Shown here: one piece after another, positions 6,899 to 13,824 of the stretch | Layout of the letters: every line of letters starts with the position of its first letter | Position numbering within the stretch: the first letter of the stretch is position 1 | Assembly: GCA_003551455.1 (NCBI GenBank) | Contig: PUMR01000063.1 | Coordinates: 1-14,376, forward strand | Direction of reading: 5' to 3' | DNA: 14,376 nt | DNA from: Mollicutes bacterium | Lineage (GTDB): Bacteria > Bacillota_I > Bacilli_A > Izemoplasmatales > Izemoplasmataceae | Translations under genes and position numbers: made by a program | Notes under the pieces: model-generated | The model's database searches: none | What the model was told of the DNA's origin: nothing | The model's input: only the letters and a program-made list of their open reading frames with translations

Positions 6899-7993
6899 TC
6901 AGTCCTCCCGGATGAAACCGAAAGGTTGGGTCAAGGTCTTCGCGTGGGTGCGCAACCCGAGATCGTAGACAATCTCGGCGCGGACATAGGCGCCTTCGAA
7001 ATCGCCGTAGGAGAACACGGCGCCCCGTTCCACGATGATGCTCCTGCCCGTCTCCTCGCTGACACCGCTCTTCCAGCGGATCTCGTCGTAGTCGCCGTCG
7101 ACCTTGATCTCGATGGTCCGGGCGTCCTCGTCGACGATGATCTCCTCGATCAGGGGCGGGGTCGCCGCATGGTCGCGGGTGAAGGCGATGTAGAAGGCCC
7201 CCTCGATCATGGTGGCACGGAACTCCTCTTTGCAAGAACTATCCGCCATGAGGTGGTAGGACATGGACCAGTTCGCCTCGGTCAAGTCTTCCCCGTGGAA
7301 ATCGTCGGTCGCGAAGCCCCAGATGGGACGTTCCGGCATGGAATCCTGCAAGAGCCGGTCCCAAAGATGTCTGTCATCCGGATAGCGGTCGCGGGTGTTG
7401 AAGACCTCGATGCCCGCGAGTTCGTCCTTGGCATAGTCGTCGTAGAAATCGAGATACCACCCGGGCGAGAATCTGTCGGTCGGTTCATAGGCCTCTTCCA
7501 ACTCCCAATAGCGTCCCGGATGCGCGAAGAACATGAGCGCGTCCTCGTCTTGCGCGAGGATTTTGTCCATGGTCGTGCGCTTGGCCTCGCCCGGCGGCGC
7601 TTCGTAGGTCGTGAAAAGCCCCACGAAGTGGTGGTTGCGGCTGAATTCGTTGCCCGGGATGGCCAACATGCCGAGCGCATCGGGGTCGCGGTCTGCGTAA
7701 CGGTCATCGATCGCGGAGAAATTCCACGGCCAAGTGACGAGGTCGTGGTCCGTGAGGGCCAAGGCCCCATAGCCCAGGTCGTGATAGATGTCGACGGCCT
7801 CACAGGGGTAGGCGGCCCCGTGTCCGTCATCGGCGTCCGTGTGCGTGTGCAGATTGGCGAGAACTTGTGTGAACGTCGCCCAATCGACGTTCGCGTAAGG
7901 GTTCACTTCCAAATGCGTCTTTTCCTCTTCCGCGCAGGCGGCGAGTGTGAACCCGAAGAGAAACAGTGATAATACCAGCAGGAATCTCTTCAT
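6899..7993 (-). CDS. PHP-domain metal-dependent phosphoesterase lipoprotein
   Basis: 364 residues from the ATG at 7993, behind a G-rich Shine-Dalgarno (AAGGGGGG). The signal peptide ends LAAC with C20 lipidated, so the enzyme would sit on the outer face of the membrane. PHP metal ligands are visible in order: H49-T-H51 (LHTHTD), TDHD at 81-84, E116 (PGNEFS), H121/H122, H158 (FFAHPG), and D231-F-H233 (TDDFHG). This set supports a di- or trinuclear metal phosphoesterase. Known PHP members hydrolyse phosphate esters, including histidinol phosphate, short oligonucleotides and nucleotide phosphates; this substrate is not evident. Residues about 263-364 form a beta-rich C-terminal domain (IEIKVDGDYDEIRWKSG). 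It is the first gene of a two-gene operon with the OB-fold lipoprotein, which suggests work on extracellular nucleic acids or nucleotides (inference). Confidence 0.87.
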   Translation of the reverse strand: MKRFLLVLSLFLFGFTLAACAEEEKTHLEVNPYANVDWATFTQVLANLHTHTDADDGHGAAYPCEAVDIYHDLGYGALALTDHDLVTWPWNFSAIDDRYADRDPDALGMLAIPGNEFSRNHHFVGLFTTYEAPPGEAKRTTMDKILAQDEDALMFFAHPGRYWELEEAYEPTDRFSPGWYLDFYDDYAKDELAGIEVFNTRDRYPDDRHLWDRLLQDSMPERPIWGFATDDFHGEDLTEANWSMSYHLMADSSCKEEFRATMIEGAFYIAFTRDHAATPPLIEEIIVDEDARTIEIKVDGDYDEIRWKSGVSEETGRSIIVERGAVFSYGDFEGAYVRAEIVYDLGLRTHAKTLTQPFGFIRED

Positions 7994-8030
7994 GATACCC
8001 CCCTTTCGTTCGCTAAGAACTTCTGTCTAT

Positions 8031-8059
8031 ATTATATCGAAAAACCAGGAATTTAGAAA
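8031..8059 (-). promoter_or_regulatory. Promoter for the PHP/OB-fold lipoprotein operon
   Basis: On the minus strand, a consensus -10 TATAAT (8031-8036) with a weak -35 (TTTCTA with a 17-nt spacer, or TTCTAA with 16). The start codon lies about 30 nt after the predicted transcription start. Confidence 0.62.
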
Positions 8060-8282
8060 CCATTCCCGGCATGATTCCTCTCGGTCCGGCAAGAGACGCA
8101 AACACGGCTCTTCCCGACCGTGAGCAGCCAGGCTTTCAACGTTTCGAGCCAAGAAGGCCGGCTGTTTGGATACTGGCACAGAAAGACCCTACTTCATTCG
8201 GGGTCCGCATGGGATATCCTGCGGTGCGACTATCTTTACCTGCCATCTTCGCTCCCTATATGCACAAGGGCGCGGATTGGGC
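8060..8282. other. Intergenic region between divergent transcription units
   Basis: It lies between the promoters of the PHP operon (leftward) and the glycerate kinase operon (rightward). I see no gene with a ribosome binding site. A small dyad, CACGG...CCGTG near 8103-8122, is the only symmetry noticed and is too short to call an operator. Confidence 0.4.
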
Positions 8283-8288
8283 TATAAT
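8283..8288 (+). promoter_or_regulatory. -10 box for the glycerate kinase/phosphorylase operon
   Basis: A consensus TATAAT 24 nt before the ATG at 8313. No good -35 is visible (ATGCAC at 8260-8265), so the promoter may need an activator or be weak. The transcription start would be near 8295, leaving a short leader. Confidence 0.5.
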
Positions 8289-8312
8289 AAAGAGAGAAAG
8301 AAGGGGGTTCTC

Positions 8313-9434
8313 ATGCGAATCGCGGTGCTCATGGACGCCTTCAAATCCACATTGACCTCGGCGGAACTGTCACGGATGACAGCGACGCGTTTTTCCGCCC
8401 GGGGGCACGAAGTACGCTCTCTTCCTGTCAGTGACGGCGGCGAGGGGTTCCTCGACGCCTTCAAATCGGCATACCCGACCGCCCGGCAGCGAGTCGTGAC
8501 CGAGGATCCGCTCCGAGGCCGCATGGAAGCCGAATATGTCCTGAAAGGAAGAGAGGCCTTCATCGGTCTCCATGCGGCGGCCGGTCTCGCTTTCGTGGAG
8601 AACGGCCCATCTTCGCCGGCCGAAAGAAGCACCTATGGCGTCGGCGTCCTCGTCCGCGACGCCTTGCGAGCGGGAGCCGAGCGCATCGTCCTGGGTATCG
8701 GCGGGAGCGCGACACATGATGGCGGCACCGGCATCCTGCAGGCGCTCGGGGTCCGTTTCCTTCGCGGGGAGGAAGAGATTATAGAAAGGATGACAGGAGC
8801 GCGTCTGCTCGAGGTGAGCGCCCTTGACGATGCCGAGGCCCATACAATGATGGAAGGTGTCGCTCTCTTATTGGCGGCGGATGTGCGCGCCCCCTTGTTA
8901 GGCCCTCACGGCGCCGCCCATATGTATGCCCGCCAAAAGGGGGCGCGCGAAGAGGACATACCCCTTCTCGAACGCGCCATGGAACATTTCGCTTTGTTGG
9001 CGGCGGCGCACACGGGAAGGGATTTGAGGGACGTGGAGGGCGCCGGCGCCGCCGGGGGCGCGGGGTTCGGTCTCATGAGCCTCCTCGGGGCCCGCCTCGT
9101 GCGCGGCATCGATTTCTTCATCGACCATTTTGCCATCGAATCCCTCATCGTTGCAAGCGACATCGTCATCGTGGGCGAAGGACGGCTGGATGCGCAGACC
9201 GCCCAGGGTAAAGCGCCGCATGGTATCGCAGAACTCGCCAAGAAGCACGGAAAATATGTCATCGGCCTCTTCGGGCGCATCGAGGAGAACGCCCTGGAAG
9301 GCCTCGTCGACGAGGTCCACGCCGTCGTTCCCGCCTATGCGGACGAAAAAGCGGCCATGGCGCGTCCGGCTTACTATTTTGACAAGATGCTGGCTGCTGT
9401 GCTCGCGCAAGAAAGGACGGTACTTTTGAGATGA
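8313..9434 (+). CDS. glxK: Glycerate kinase (GlxK/GarK family)
   Basis: 373 residues, the normal length for the family. The ATG at 8313 has a G-rich Shine-Dalgarno (AAGGGGG) about 5 nt upstream and begins with the conserved MRIAVLMDAFKSTLTSAE. Family motifs in order: SDGGEGFLDA (40-49), a G-I-G-G-S-A-T-H-D-G-G loop (128-138), DVRAPLLGPHGA (190-201) with QKGA following, GAAGGAGFGL (245-254), and GEGRLDAQTAQGKAPHGIA (288-306). The reaction is ATP plus D-glycerate giving 2- or 3-phosphoglycerate, in the cytosol. Three positions depart from the usual family sequence as I recall it: H135 where Asn is usual, A193 where Asn is usual in DVxNPL, and AR before QKGA where GP is usual. The stop overlaps the next gene's ATG (ATGA, 9431-9434). 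Its pairing with a glucosylglycerate phosphorylase indicates that it phosphorylates the released D-glycerate. Confidence 0.9.
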   Translation: MRIAVLMDAFKSTLTSAELSRMTATRFSARGHEVRSLPVSDGGEGFLDAFKSAYPTARQRVVTEDPLRGRMEAEYVLKGREAFIGLHAAAGLAFVENGPSSPAERSTYGVGVLVRDALRAGAERIVLGIGGSATHDGGTGILQALGVRFLRGEEEIIERMTGARLLEVSALDDAEAHTMMEGVALLLAADVRAPLLGPHGAAHMYARQKGAREEDIPLLERAMEHFALLAAAHTGRDLRDVEGAGAAGGAGFGLMSLLGARLVRGIDFFIDHFAIESLIVASDIVIVGEGRLDAQTAQGKAPHGIAELAKKHGKYVIGLFGRIEENALEGLVDEVHAVVPAYADEKAAMARPAYYFDKMLAAVLAQERTVLLR

Positions 9435-11089
9435 AAAAGGACCTGCAAGCCCTCTATCCCGAGGCGTGGAAAGAAATCTCGGACGCCATCGATCGTCTGG
9501 TCGGAAAGCATGCGTGCCCGAAGAAGGCCGCGCCCCTCTCGGAAGAAGACGCCATCCTCGTCACCTACGGCGACACAATCCGTTCACCACGTGAGTTCCC
9601 CCTCGCCACCCTGGCGCGTTTCCTCGAAGAACACGGCGGATCCTTCAGCACGGTCCACCTCCTTCCCATCCACCCCTACACCTCCGACGACGGGTTCGCC
9701 GTTGTCGATTTCACCGCCGTGAATCCAAAGCTGGGCGGCTGGGACGACATCGCGCGCCTCGCGGCAAGCCACGATCTCATGCTCGATGCCGTCATCAACC
9801 ACGTCTCGGAAGCGAGTCGTTGGTTCCGGGGATTCTTGCGGGGGGAAGAAGCGTTTTCCGACTTCTTCATCGAAGAGGAGGAAGGGACCGACTATTCGCG
9901 CATCGTCCGGCCGCGTGCGACGCCGCTCTTTCACGAATACGCGACCCCTTCCGGGAAGAAACGTCTCTGGACGACGTTCAGCGCGGACCAGCCCGACTTG
10001 AACTACCAAAATCCCCGGGTGCTCTTGCGCATACTCGACATCCTCATCTCATTTGCGAAAAGAGGGGCGCGGTTCCTCCGTCTCGATGCCGTCGGGTTCC
10101 TCTGGAAGGCGCCGCCGCATCCGTCCATCCACCACGAGAACACCCATCGGTTGATCCGCATCATGCGCCGGGTGCTGGAGCGGACCGTACCCGGCACTTT
10201 CCTCGTCGCAGAGACCAACGTGCCGCACAAAGAAAACATCACCTATTTCGGAAAAAACGCCGACGAGGCCCACCTCGTCTACCAGTTCGCCCTTCCCCCG
10301 CTCATCTTGCACGCCTATCACGCCCGCTGCGCCGACACCCTCCACGAATGGAGCGTGTCGCTAACGAAGGACCCTCCCGGCGGAAATGCGGCCTTTCTCA
10401 ATTTTTTGGCGAGTCATGACGGCATCGGCTTGCGTCCGGTGGAAGGCCTGCTTCCCGCAAAAGACATCGAAGCGCTCGTCACCATGACCCGCGAAAAAGG
10501 GGGGCTCATCTCCTATCGCTCCACTCCCGGCGGCGGCAGAGCCCCCTATGAACTGAACATCGACTTTTTCGACGCCCTGCGCGAGGAAAAAGAGGACCCC
10601 TCGCGAGCGGTGGAAAAATTCCTCGGCGCCCATGCCATCCTTTTGGGGATGCGGGGTGTTCCCGCGATCTATATCCATTCTTTCCTCGCCTCCGGCGGCG
10701 ATGCGGACTCGGCCCGCCGCACGGGCATCCCCCGCCGCATCAACCGGCAGACGTTGGCGTGGGAGGGTCTGGAGAGGGACCTGGCAGACCCCGCCTCGCG
10801 CCGCCGGCTGGTCTCCGATGCGTTAAAGAAGCTTTTGGACATCCGGAGCCGGACGGACGCTTTCCATCCTTCTGCGCTACAGACCGGGAAGCACTATGAT
10901 TCGCGGGTGTTCTCCTTTGTGCGCGAGGGCGAATCGACGCGTCTGCTCGTTTTGGTGAACGTGTCGAACGAAACCGTCCGGCTCGAGACGGACTTTTCCG
11001 GCATCGACCTTCTGAGCGGCGCTTCCTGCGGAAAAAGCATGCATCTTCCCCCTTACGGTTCCATGTGGGTGCAAGCGGGCGGAGATTGA
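9431..11089 (+). CDS. Glucosylglycerate phosphorylase (GH13_18, YcjM-like)
   Basis: 552 residues, longer than sucrose phosphorylases (about 490-505) and matching glucosylglycerate phosphorylases. It shows a GH13 barrel with nucleophile D219 (RLDAVGF), acid/base E261 (VAETNVP) and stabiliser D330 (LASHDGIG). Long stretches resemble E. coli YcjM: the HLLP...SDDGF...V segment, NHVSEASRWF, LWTTFSADQPDLNY, ETNVPHKENITYFG, DEAHLVYQFALPPLILHA, FLNFLASHDGIGLRPVEGL, GVPAIYIHSFL, and an RINR segment. The predicted reaction is 2-O-alpha-glucosyl-D-glycerate plus phosphate giving alpha-glucose 1-phosphate and D-glycerate, in the cytosol. The upstream glycerate kinase, overlapping by 4 nt, fits this acceptor better than fructose or glycerol. 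Alternatives within GH13_18 are sucrose, sucrose 6'-phosphate and glucosylglycerol phosphorylase. No clear terminator follows the gene. Confidence 0.85.
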   Translation: MKKDLQALYPEAWKEISDAIDRLVGKHACPKKAAPLSEEDAILVTYGDTIRSPREFPLATLARFLEEHGGSFSTVHLLPIHPYTSDDGFAVVDFTAVNPKLGGWDDIARLAASHDLMLDAVINHVSEASRWFRGFLRGEEAFSDFFIEEEEGTDYSRIVRPRATPLFHEYATPSGKKRLWTTFSADQPDLNYQNPRVLLRILDILISFAKRGARFLRLDAVGFLWKAPPHPSIHHENTHRLIRIMRRVLERTVPGTFLVAETNVPHKENITYFGKNADEAHLVYQFALPPLILHAYHARCADTLHEWSVSLTKDPPGGNAAFLNFLASHDGIGLRPVEGLLPAKDIEALVTMTREKGGLISYRSTPGGGRAPYELNIDFFDALREEKEDPSRAVEKFLGAHAILLGMRGVPAIYIHSFLASGGDADSARRTGIPRRINRQTLAWEGLERDLADPASRRRLVSDALKKLLDIRSRTDAFHPSALQTGKHYDSRVFSFVREGESTRLLVLVNVSNETVRLETDFSGIDLLSGASCGKSMHLPPYGSMWVQAGGD

Positions 11090-11162
11090 TCCGCCATCCC
11101 TTTGTCTTGTAGAAGCCCCTCCACCGAACTTCGCCGCTTGTCGTGGGCTCCGGATTGGGCCG

Positions 11163-11191
11163 TTGCAGGATAGATGCCGTTTTTGCAGGAT
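11163..11191 (+). repeat. Tandem 9-bp direct repeat TTGCAGGAT, 20 bp apart
   Basis: TTGCAGGAT occurs at 11163-11171 and 11183-11191, start to start exactly 20 bp (about two helical turns). It lies 35-63 bp upstream of the -10 at 11226. The position and phasing suit a tandem activator or repressor site, but a chance repeat cannot be excluded. Confidence 0.4.
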
Positions 11192-11222
11192 GGTTTCGGG
11201 CGTCCCCATCGGGCGGATCGTT

Positions 11223-11231
11223 TGATAGAAT
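11223..11231 (+). promoter_or_regulatory. Extended -10 promoter for small ORF and solute-binding lipoprotein
   Basis: TGATAGAAT: a TGn extension plus -10 TAGAAT (11226-11231). No -35 match at 16-18 nt. Transcription would start near 11238, about 39 nt before the small ORF. Confidence 0.5.
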
Positions 11232-11276
11232 GGACACGGACATCCATCTCGAGGATGCGGAAGGAAGGGGATCGAC

Positions 11277-11396
11277 ATGGACAACGCCGCCCTACCGAAA
11301 AGAAGCCTGTACGACGCGACCGCACCCTGCGGAGACGTGATGTACAGGCTTTTATATGGGGATGAAAAAACACACGGGAAGGGATTGGTGAGATGA
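11277..11396 (+). CDS. 39-residue small ORF translationally coupled to the sugar-binding lipoprotein
   Basis: The ATG at 11277 follows a good Shine-Dalgarno (GGAAGGGG, about 6 nt upstream). The frame ends at TGA 11394-11396, overlapping the lipoprotein ATG at 11393 in an ATGA junction, the same junction used by the kinase/phosphorylase pair. The peptide starts MDNAALPKRSLYDATAPCGD, continues VMYRLLYGDEK and ends HGKGLVR. It is basic at both ends with one Cys, and has no signal peptide or membrane segment. I do not recognise it. It could be a real small protein or a leader peptide whose translation opens the hairpin lying inside it (11303-11351). Support comes from the ribosome binding site, the precise overlap and its position; no homologue is known to me. 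Confidence 0.5.
   Translation: MDNAALPKRSLYDATAPCGDVMYRLLYGDEKTHGKGLVR
11303..11351 (+). repeat. Inverted repeat / hairpin within the small ORF (possible attenuator)
   Basis: AAGCCTGTAC (11303-11312) pairs perfectly with GTACAGGCTT (11342-11351). Inside it ACG/CGT and CCGCA/TGCGG (11320-11332, loop CCC) can also pair, giving a long, interrupted hairpin. It is followed by TTATAT, a weak U-tract. It could be an attenuator or mRNA structure cleared by ribosomes translating the small ORF. Confidence 0.5.
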
Positions 11397-13705
11397 AACG
11401 GATCGGCATACGCCCGGGAGTCTATCTGCTTGTCGTGATCGGCTCGGTCTTTTTGCTCACCGCTTGTGGAACCGCTGAAACCGAGGCGTTCACGGTGACG
11501 CTCCAAACAGGAGAAGACGAACCGGAAAGACTCACCATCGCTGAAGGGGATTCGCTCGAACTCCCCGAAATGACGCCCGAAGAAGGAAGGCTCTTCATGG
11601 GCTGGAAAGAAGAAGGCGGTGAAGATGCTTTCACCGTGTTGGAAGATGTGGACAGGGACCATGTGCTCGTACCCGTCTTTTCCACCCATGTCGAGGCCCA
11701 CTTCCGGGAGAATCTGCTCGATTGGCTCATCGACCTCTCCTTCGATCTCGACGAGCCATTCAAGGTCACTTCGATGGAGACGAGGGCCATCCAGGGACTG
11801 GGCTATCATGAAGACGGGCCCGCGAGCATCTACATGCACGTTTCCTTTATGCGGATAACGACCGGGGACGGCAAAGAACATTTCGTCATCGACCACCGGG
11901 CCAAGGGAGTCCTCGGTGACGATGCCTTCTCTTATCCCGTTCCAGAAGCGCACGAAGATGTATTCCGGATTTGGGACATCTTCGTCGACGAAGAAGAGTA
12001 CCACGAACTGAAAGCCGAATGGGACGAGGAGATGGACCTGCAGCTTGCGGAAGCTGAAGAGTTCTTCGACGACGACCCCATCATCCTCGACAAACTGAAA
12101 TTCACCGTCTCCGAAGACGATCTGGAAGGTTTAACCGCCGACCTCGCCTCTCTTTGGGAACAGCAGTTCACCATCAGTTTCGACACCGGCGCCGCGGAAG
12201 ACATCCCCGACAAACAAGTCGGCTTTGGTGGCACAATCGTTCTGCCCGAAGTGGAAATAGGGGGCTATCATCTCGAAGGTGTCTATCTCGACAGCGATTT
12301 CGAGAAGCGCTTCGATACGAGTATGCGCGTGCAGGATTCCTTGACACTCTATTACAACTTCGTCTCCTATGAGGACCTGCTCGAAGAGGAGGTCACCCTC
12401 ACCGTCTGGCACGCCTTCGGACCCTTGAACGAAGCCCTTTTGCAGGAACTTTTCGACGAGTTCGAGAAACTCCATCCGCAGGTGACCATCGAACAAGAAG
12501 CAAAGGGAACCTATAGTGACCTGCGGCGCGCGGTCATCGAGGGGGTTGTCGCCGGGACGACGCCGGACATCGTCATCGACGAACCCCAAAACCTCGCCGA
12601 TTATCTCGTGGGTCACGCCCTCGTGCCCCTCGATGACTACATACACCATGAGAGCTTCGGTATCGACACCGACGATCTCATCTTTGACTTCTTCGCCGAA
12701 AGCCAAAGCCTTGCGCCCCAAGGCGGCACATACGCCTTGCCTTTCGCGAAGACGCCCGAAGTCCTCTACTACAACAAGACCGTCTTCGATCATTTCGGTA
12801 TCGAGTTCGCTCCGGAAGAGGCCCTGACCTGGGAAGAGATCGCCTTCTATGCCGACAAGATCGAATGGACCCCCGCGGCCAAGGACGCCTTGGTCGATTC
12901 CGAAAGAAGAAAAGATTTTGAAACCCCGCATCTCGTCACCGCCGCTTCCGCTGAAAGACTCTTCCTCTCTTCTTTGCGTCAGTGGGGAAGCCCCCTCACC
13001 ACCCCCGAAGGCGACATCGTCATCGATGACGCCGTCATGGGCGATGTGTTGCACTATTTCGACGATCTATTCACCGATGACACCCTCTCGCTTCCTTCTG
13101 CATGGGATGAATCGCACAGCTTCATCCCCTTCACCGAAGGGAGGACCCTCATGAGCCAGGATTGGGGCGCCGCGCCACATTTGCACATCCCCGAGGGCGA
13201 TTCTCTCTTCGGCGACTTCGAAGTCGGTATCATCCCCGTAATCCAGAAACATGCCGAAGGAGAAGGACCCCGCGCCGTGAACTACCGCGGACTCTCCCTC
13301 GCCATGTTCACCGACACGACCGATGCCGAACGGCTCGCGGGATGGTTTCTCATGGACTTTTTGACCGCTACGGAAGAAAACGCCTTGTTCGCCGAAAAGA
13401 CGGGCTACATACCCATAAGACAATCAGCCTATGCGACCGATTATTTCCAAGAGATGCTCGACCTCGCTTCCCTTCACGAGGCCGGGCAAGAGCTCGATGT
13501 CGGCCAAGAGGAAATCTTGCGGGCCTTGGTCATCCGTGCCGCTTATGAACAAATGGATGATTATGCCTTCGACCCCGCCTTCTACGGCCGGATCGTTGCG
13601 AGAGAAGCGCATCGCCAGGCGGGAATTGTGTTCGGACACTTCTATGCGGGTCTTCGTTCGGCTGAGGAGACCATCGAAGAACTGCGCGAACGTCTGGAGT
13701 CCTGA
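11393..13705 (+). CDS. Lipoprotein fusing two InlB-like repeats to an ABC sugar-binding domain (SBP family 1)
   Basis: 770 residues, far longer than a plain solute-binding protein (about 420-450). The signal peptide ends LLTAC with C25 lipidated. Residues 33-96 are an InlB-type repeat (FTVTLQTGEDEPERLTIAEG, LPEMTPEEGRLFMGWKEEGG, VLVPVF). Residues 97-257 form a linker domain rich in acidic residues. Residues 258-330 are a second repeat (FTISFDTGAAE, GGTIVLPEVEIGGYHLEGVY, LTLYYNF). Residues 333-770 are a family 1 extracellular solute-binding protein: VTLTVWHAFGPLNEALLQEL, HPQVTIEQEAKGTYSDLRRA, TPDIVIDEPQNLADYL, YALPFAKTPEVLYYNKTVFD, LTWEEIAFYADKI and EKTGYIPIRQSAY. The likely role is sugar or oligosaccharide capture at the cell surface for an ABC importer. 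No permease follows in the window. Proximity to the glucosylglycerate genes suggests that ligand, but this is inference. Confidence 0.88.
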   Translation: MKRIGIRPGVYLLVVIGSVFLLTACGTAETEAFTVTLQTGEDEPERLTIAEGDSLELPEMTPEEGRLFMGWKEEGGEDAFTVLEDVDRDHVLVPVFSTHVEAHFRENLLDWLIDLSFDLDEPFKVTSMETRAIQGLGYHEDGPASIYMHVSFMRITTGDGKEHFVIDHRAKGVLGDDAFSYPVPEAHEDVFRIWDIFVDEEEYHELKAEWDEEMDLQLAEAEEFFDDDPIILDKLKFTVSEDDLEGLTADLASLWEQQFTISFDTGAAEDIPDKQVGFGGTIVLPEVEIGGYHLEGVYLDSDFEKRFDTSMRVQDSLTLYYNFVSYEDLLEEEVTLTVWHAFGPLNEALLQELFDEFEKLHPQVTIEQEAKGTYSDLRRAVIEGVVAGTTPDIVIDEPQNLADYLVGHALVPLDDYIHHESFGIDTDDLIFDFFAESQSLAPQGGTYALPFAKTPEVLYYNKTVFDHFGIEFAPEEALTWEEIAFYADKIEWTPAAKDALVDSERRKDFETPHLVTAASAERLFLSSLRQWGSPLTTPEGDIVIDDAVMGDVLHYFDDLFTDDTLSLPSAWDESHSFIPFTEGRTLMSQDWGAAPHLHIPEGDSLFGDFEVGIIPVIQKHAEGEGPRAVNYRGLSLAMFTDTTDAERLAGWFLMDFLTATEENALFAEKTGYIPIRQSAYATDYFQEMLDLASLHEAGQELDVGQEEILRALVIRAAYEQMDDYAFDPAFYGRIVAREAHRQAGIVFGHFYAGLRSAEETIEELRERLES

Positions 13706-13731
13706 CGCCTCCCTGTCTTGAAGCCGATTCG

Positions 13732-13764
13732 AAAAACCGCCCCTTCCCTGCGAGGAAGGGGCGG
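13732..13764. terminator. Bidirectional rho-independent terminator
   Basis: A perfect 11-bp stem, CCGCCCCTTCC (13737-13747) with GGAAGGGGCGG (13754-13764), and a 6-nt loop. On the minus strand it is followed by TTTTT (from 13736-13732), a strong terminator for the TetR gene. On the plus strand C then TTT follows, so it also ends the solute-binding protein gene. Confidence 0.88.
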
Positions 13765-13824
13765 CTTTGATATGCAAAGCGGTGACGAATGGTTCTTATA
13801 AAAGGTACGGATGCCGCAGGCCAC

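Larger units (their letters stand above)
11090..11276 (+). other. Regulatory spacer between phosphorylase and small ORF
   Basis: No gene is visible here. The stretch carries a tandem 9-bp repeat, an extended -10 promoter and the leader of the small ORF, all listed separately. There is no obvious terminator after the phosphorylase gene, so read-through into the downstream lipoprotein gene is possible. Confidence 0.5.

Noticed and set aside
6713..7969. 418-codon plus-strand frame opposite the PHP gene
   Set aside because: The PHP metal-binding motifs and lipobox are on the minus strand; the plus frame has no domain and no ribosome binding site.
8166..8312. Upstream in-frame extension of the glycerate kinase
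   Set aside because: The promoter -10 (8283-8288) lies inside it, and the family N-terminus begins at the ATG at 8313 with its own Shine-Dalgarno.
10877..12004. 375-codon minus-strand frame across the phosphorylase end and the solute-binding protein start
   Set aside because: It spans two real plus-strand genes and their promoter and shows no family motif.
12131..13054. 307-codon minus-strand frame inside the solute-binding protein gene
   Set aside because: Antisense shadow of a clearly coding solute-binding domain.
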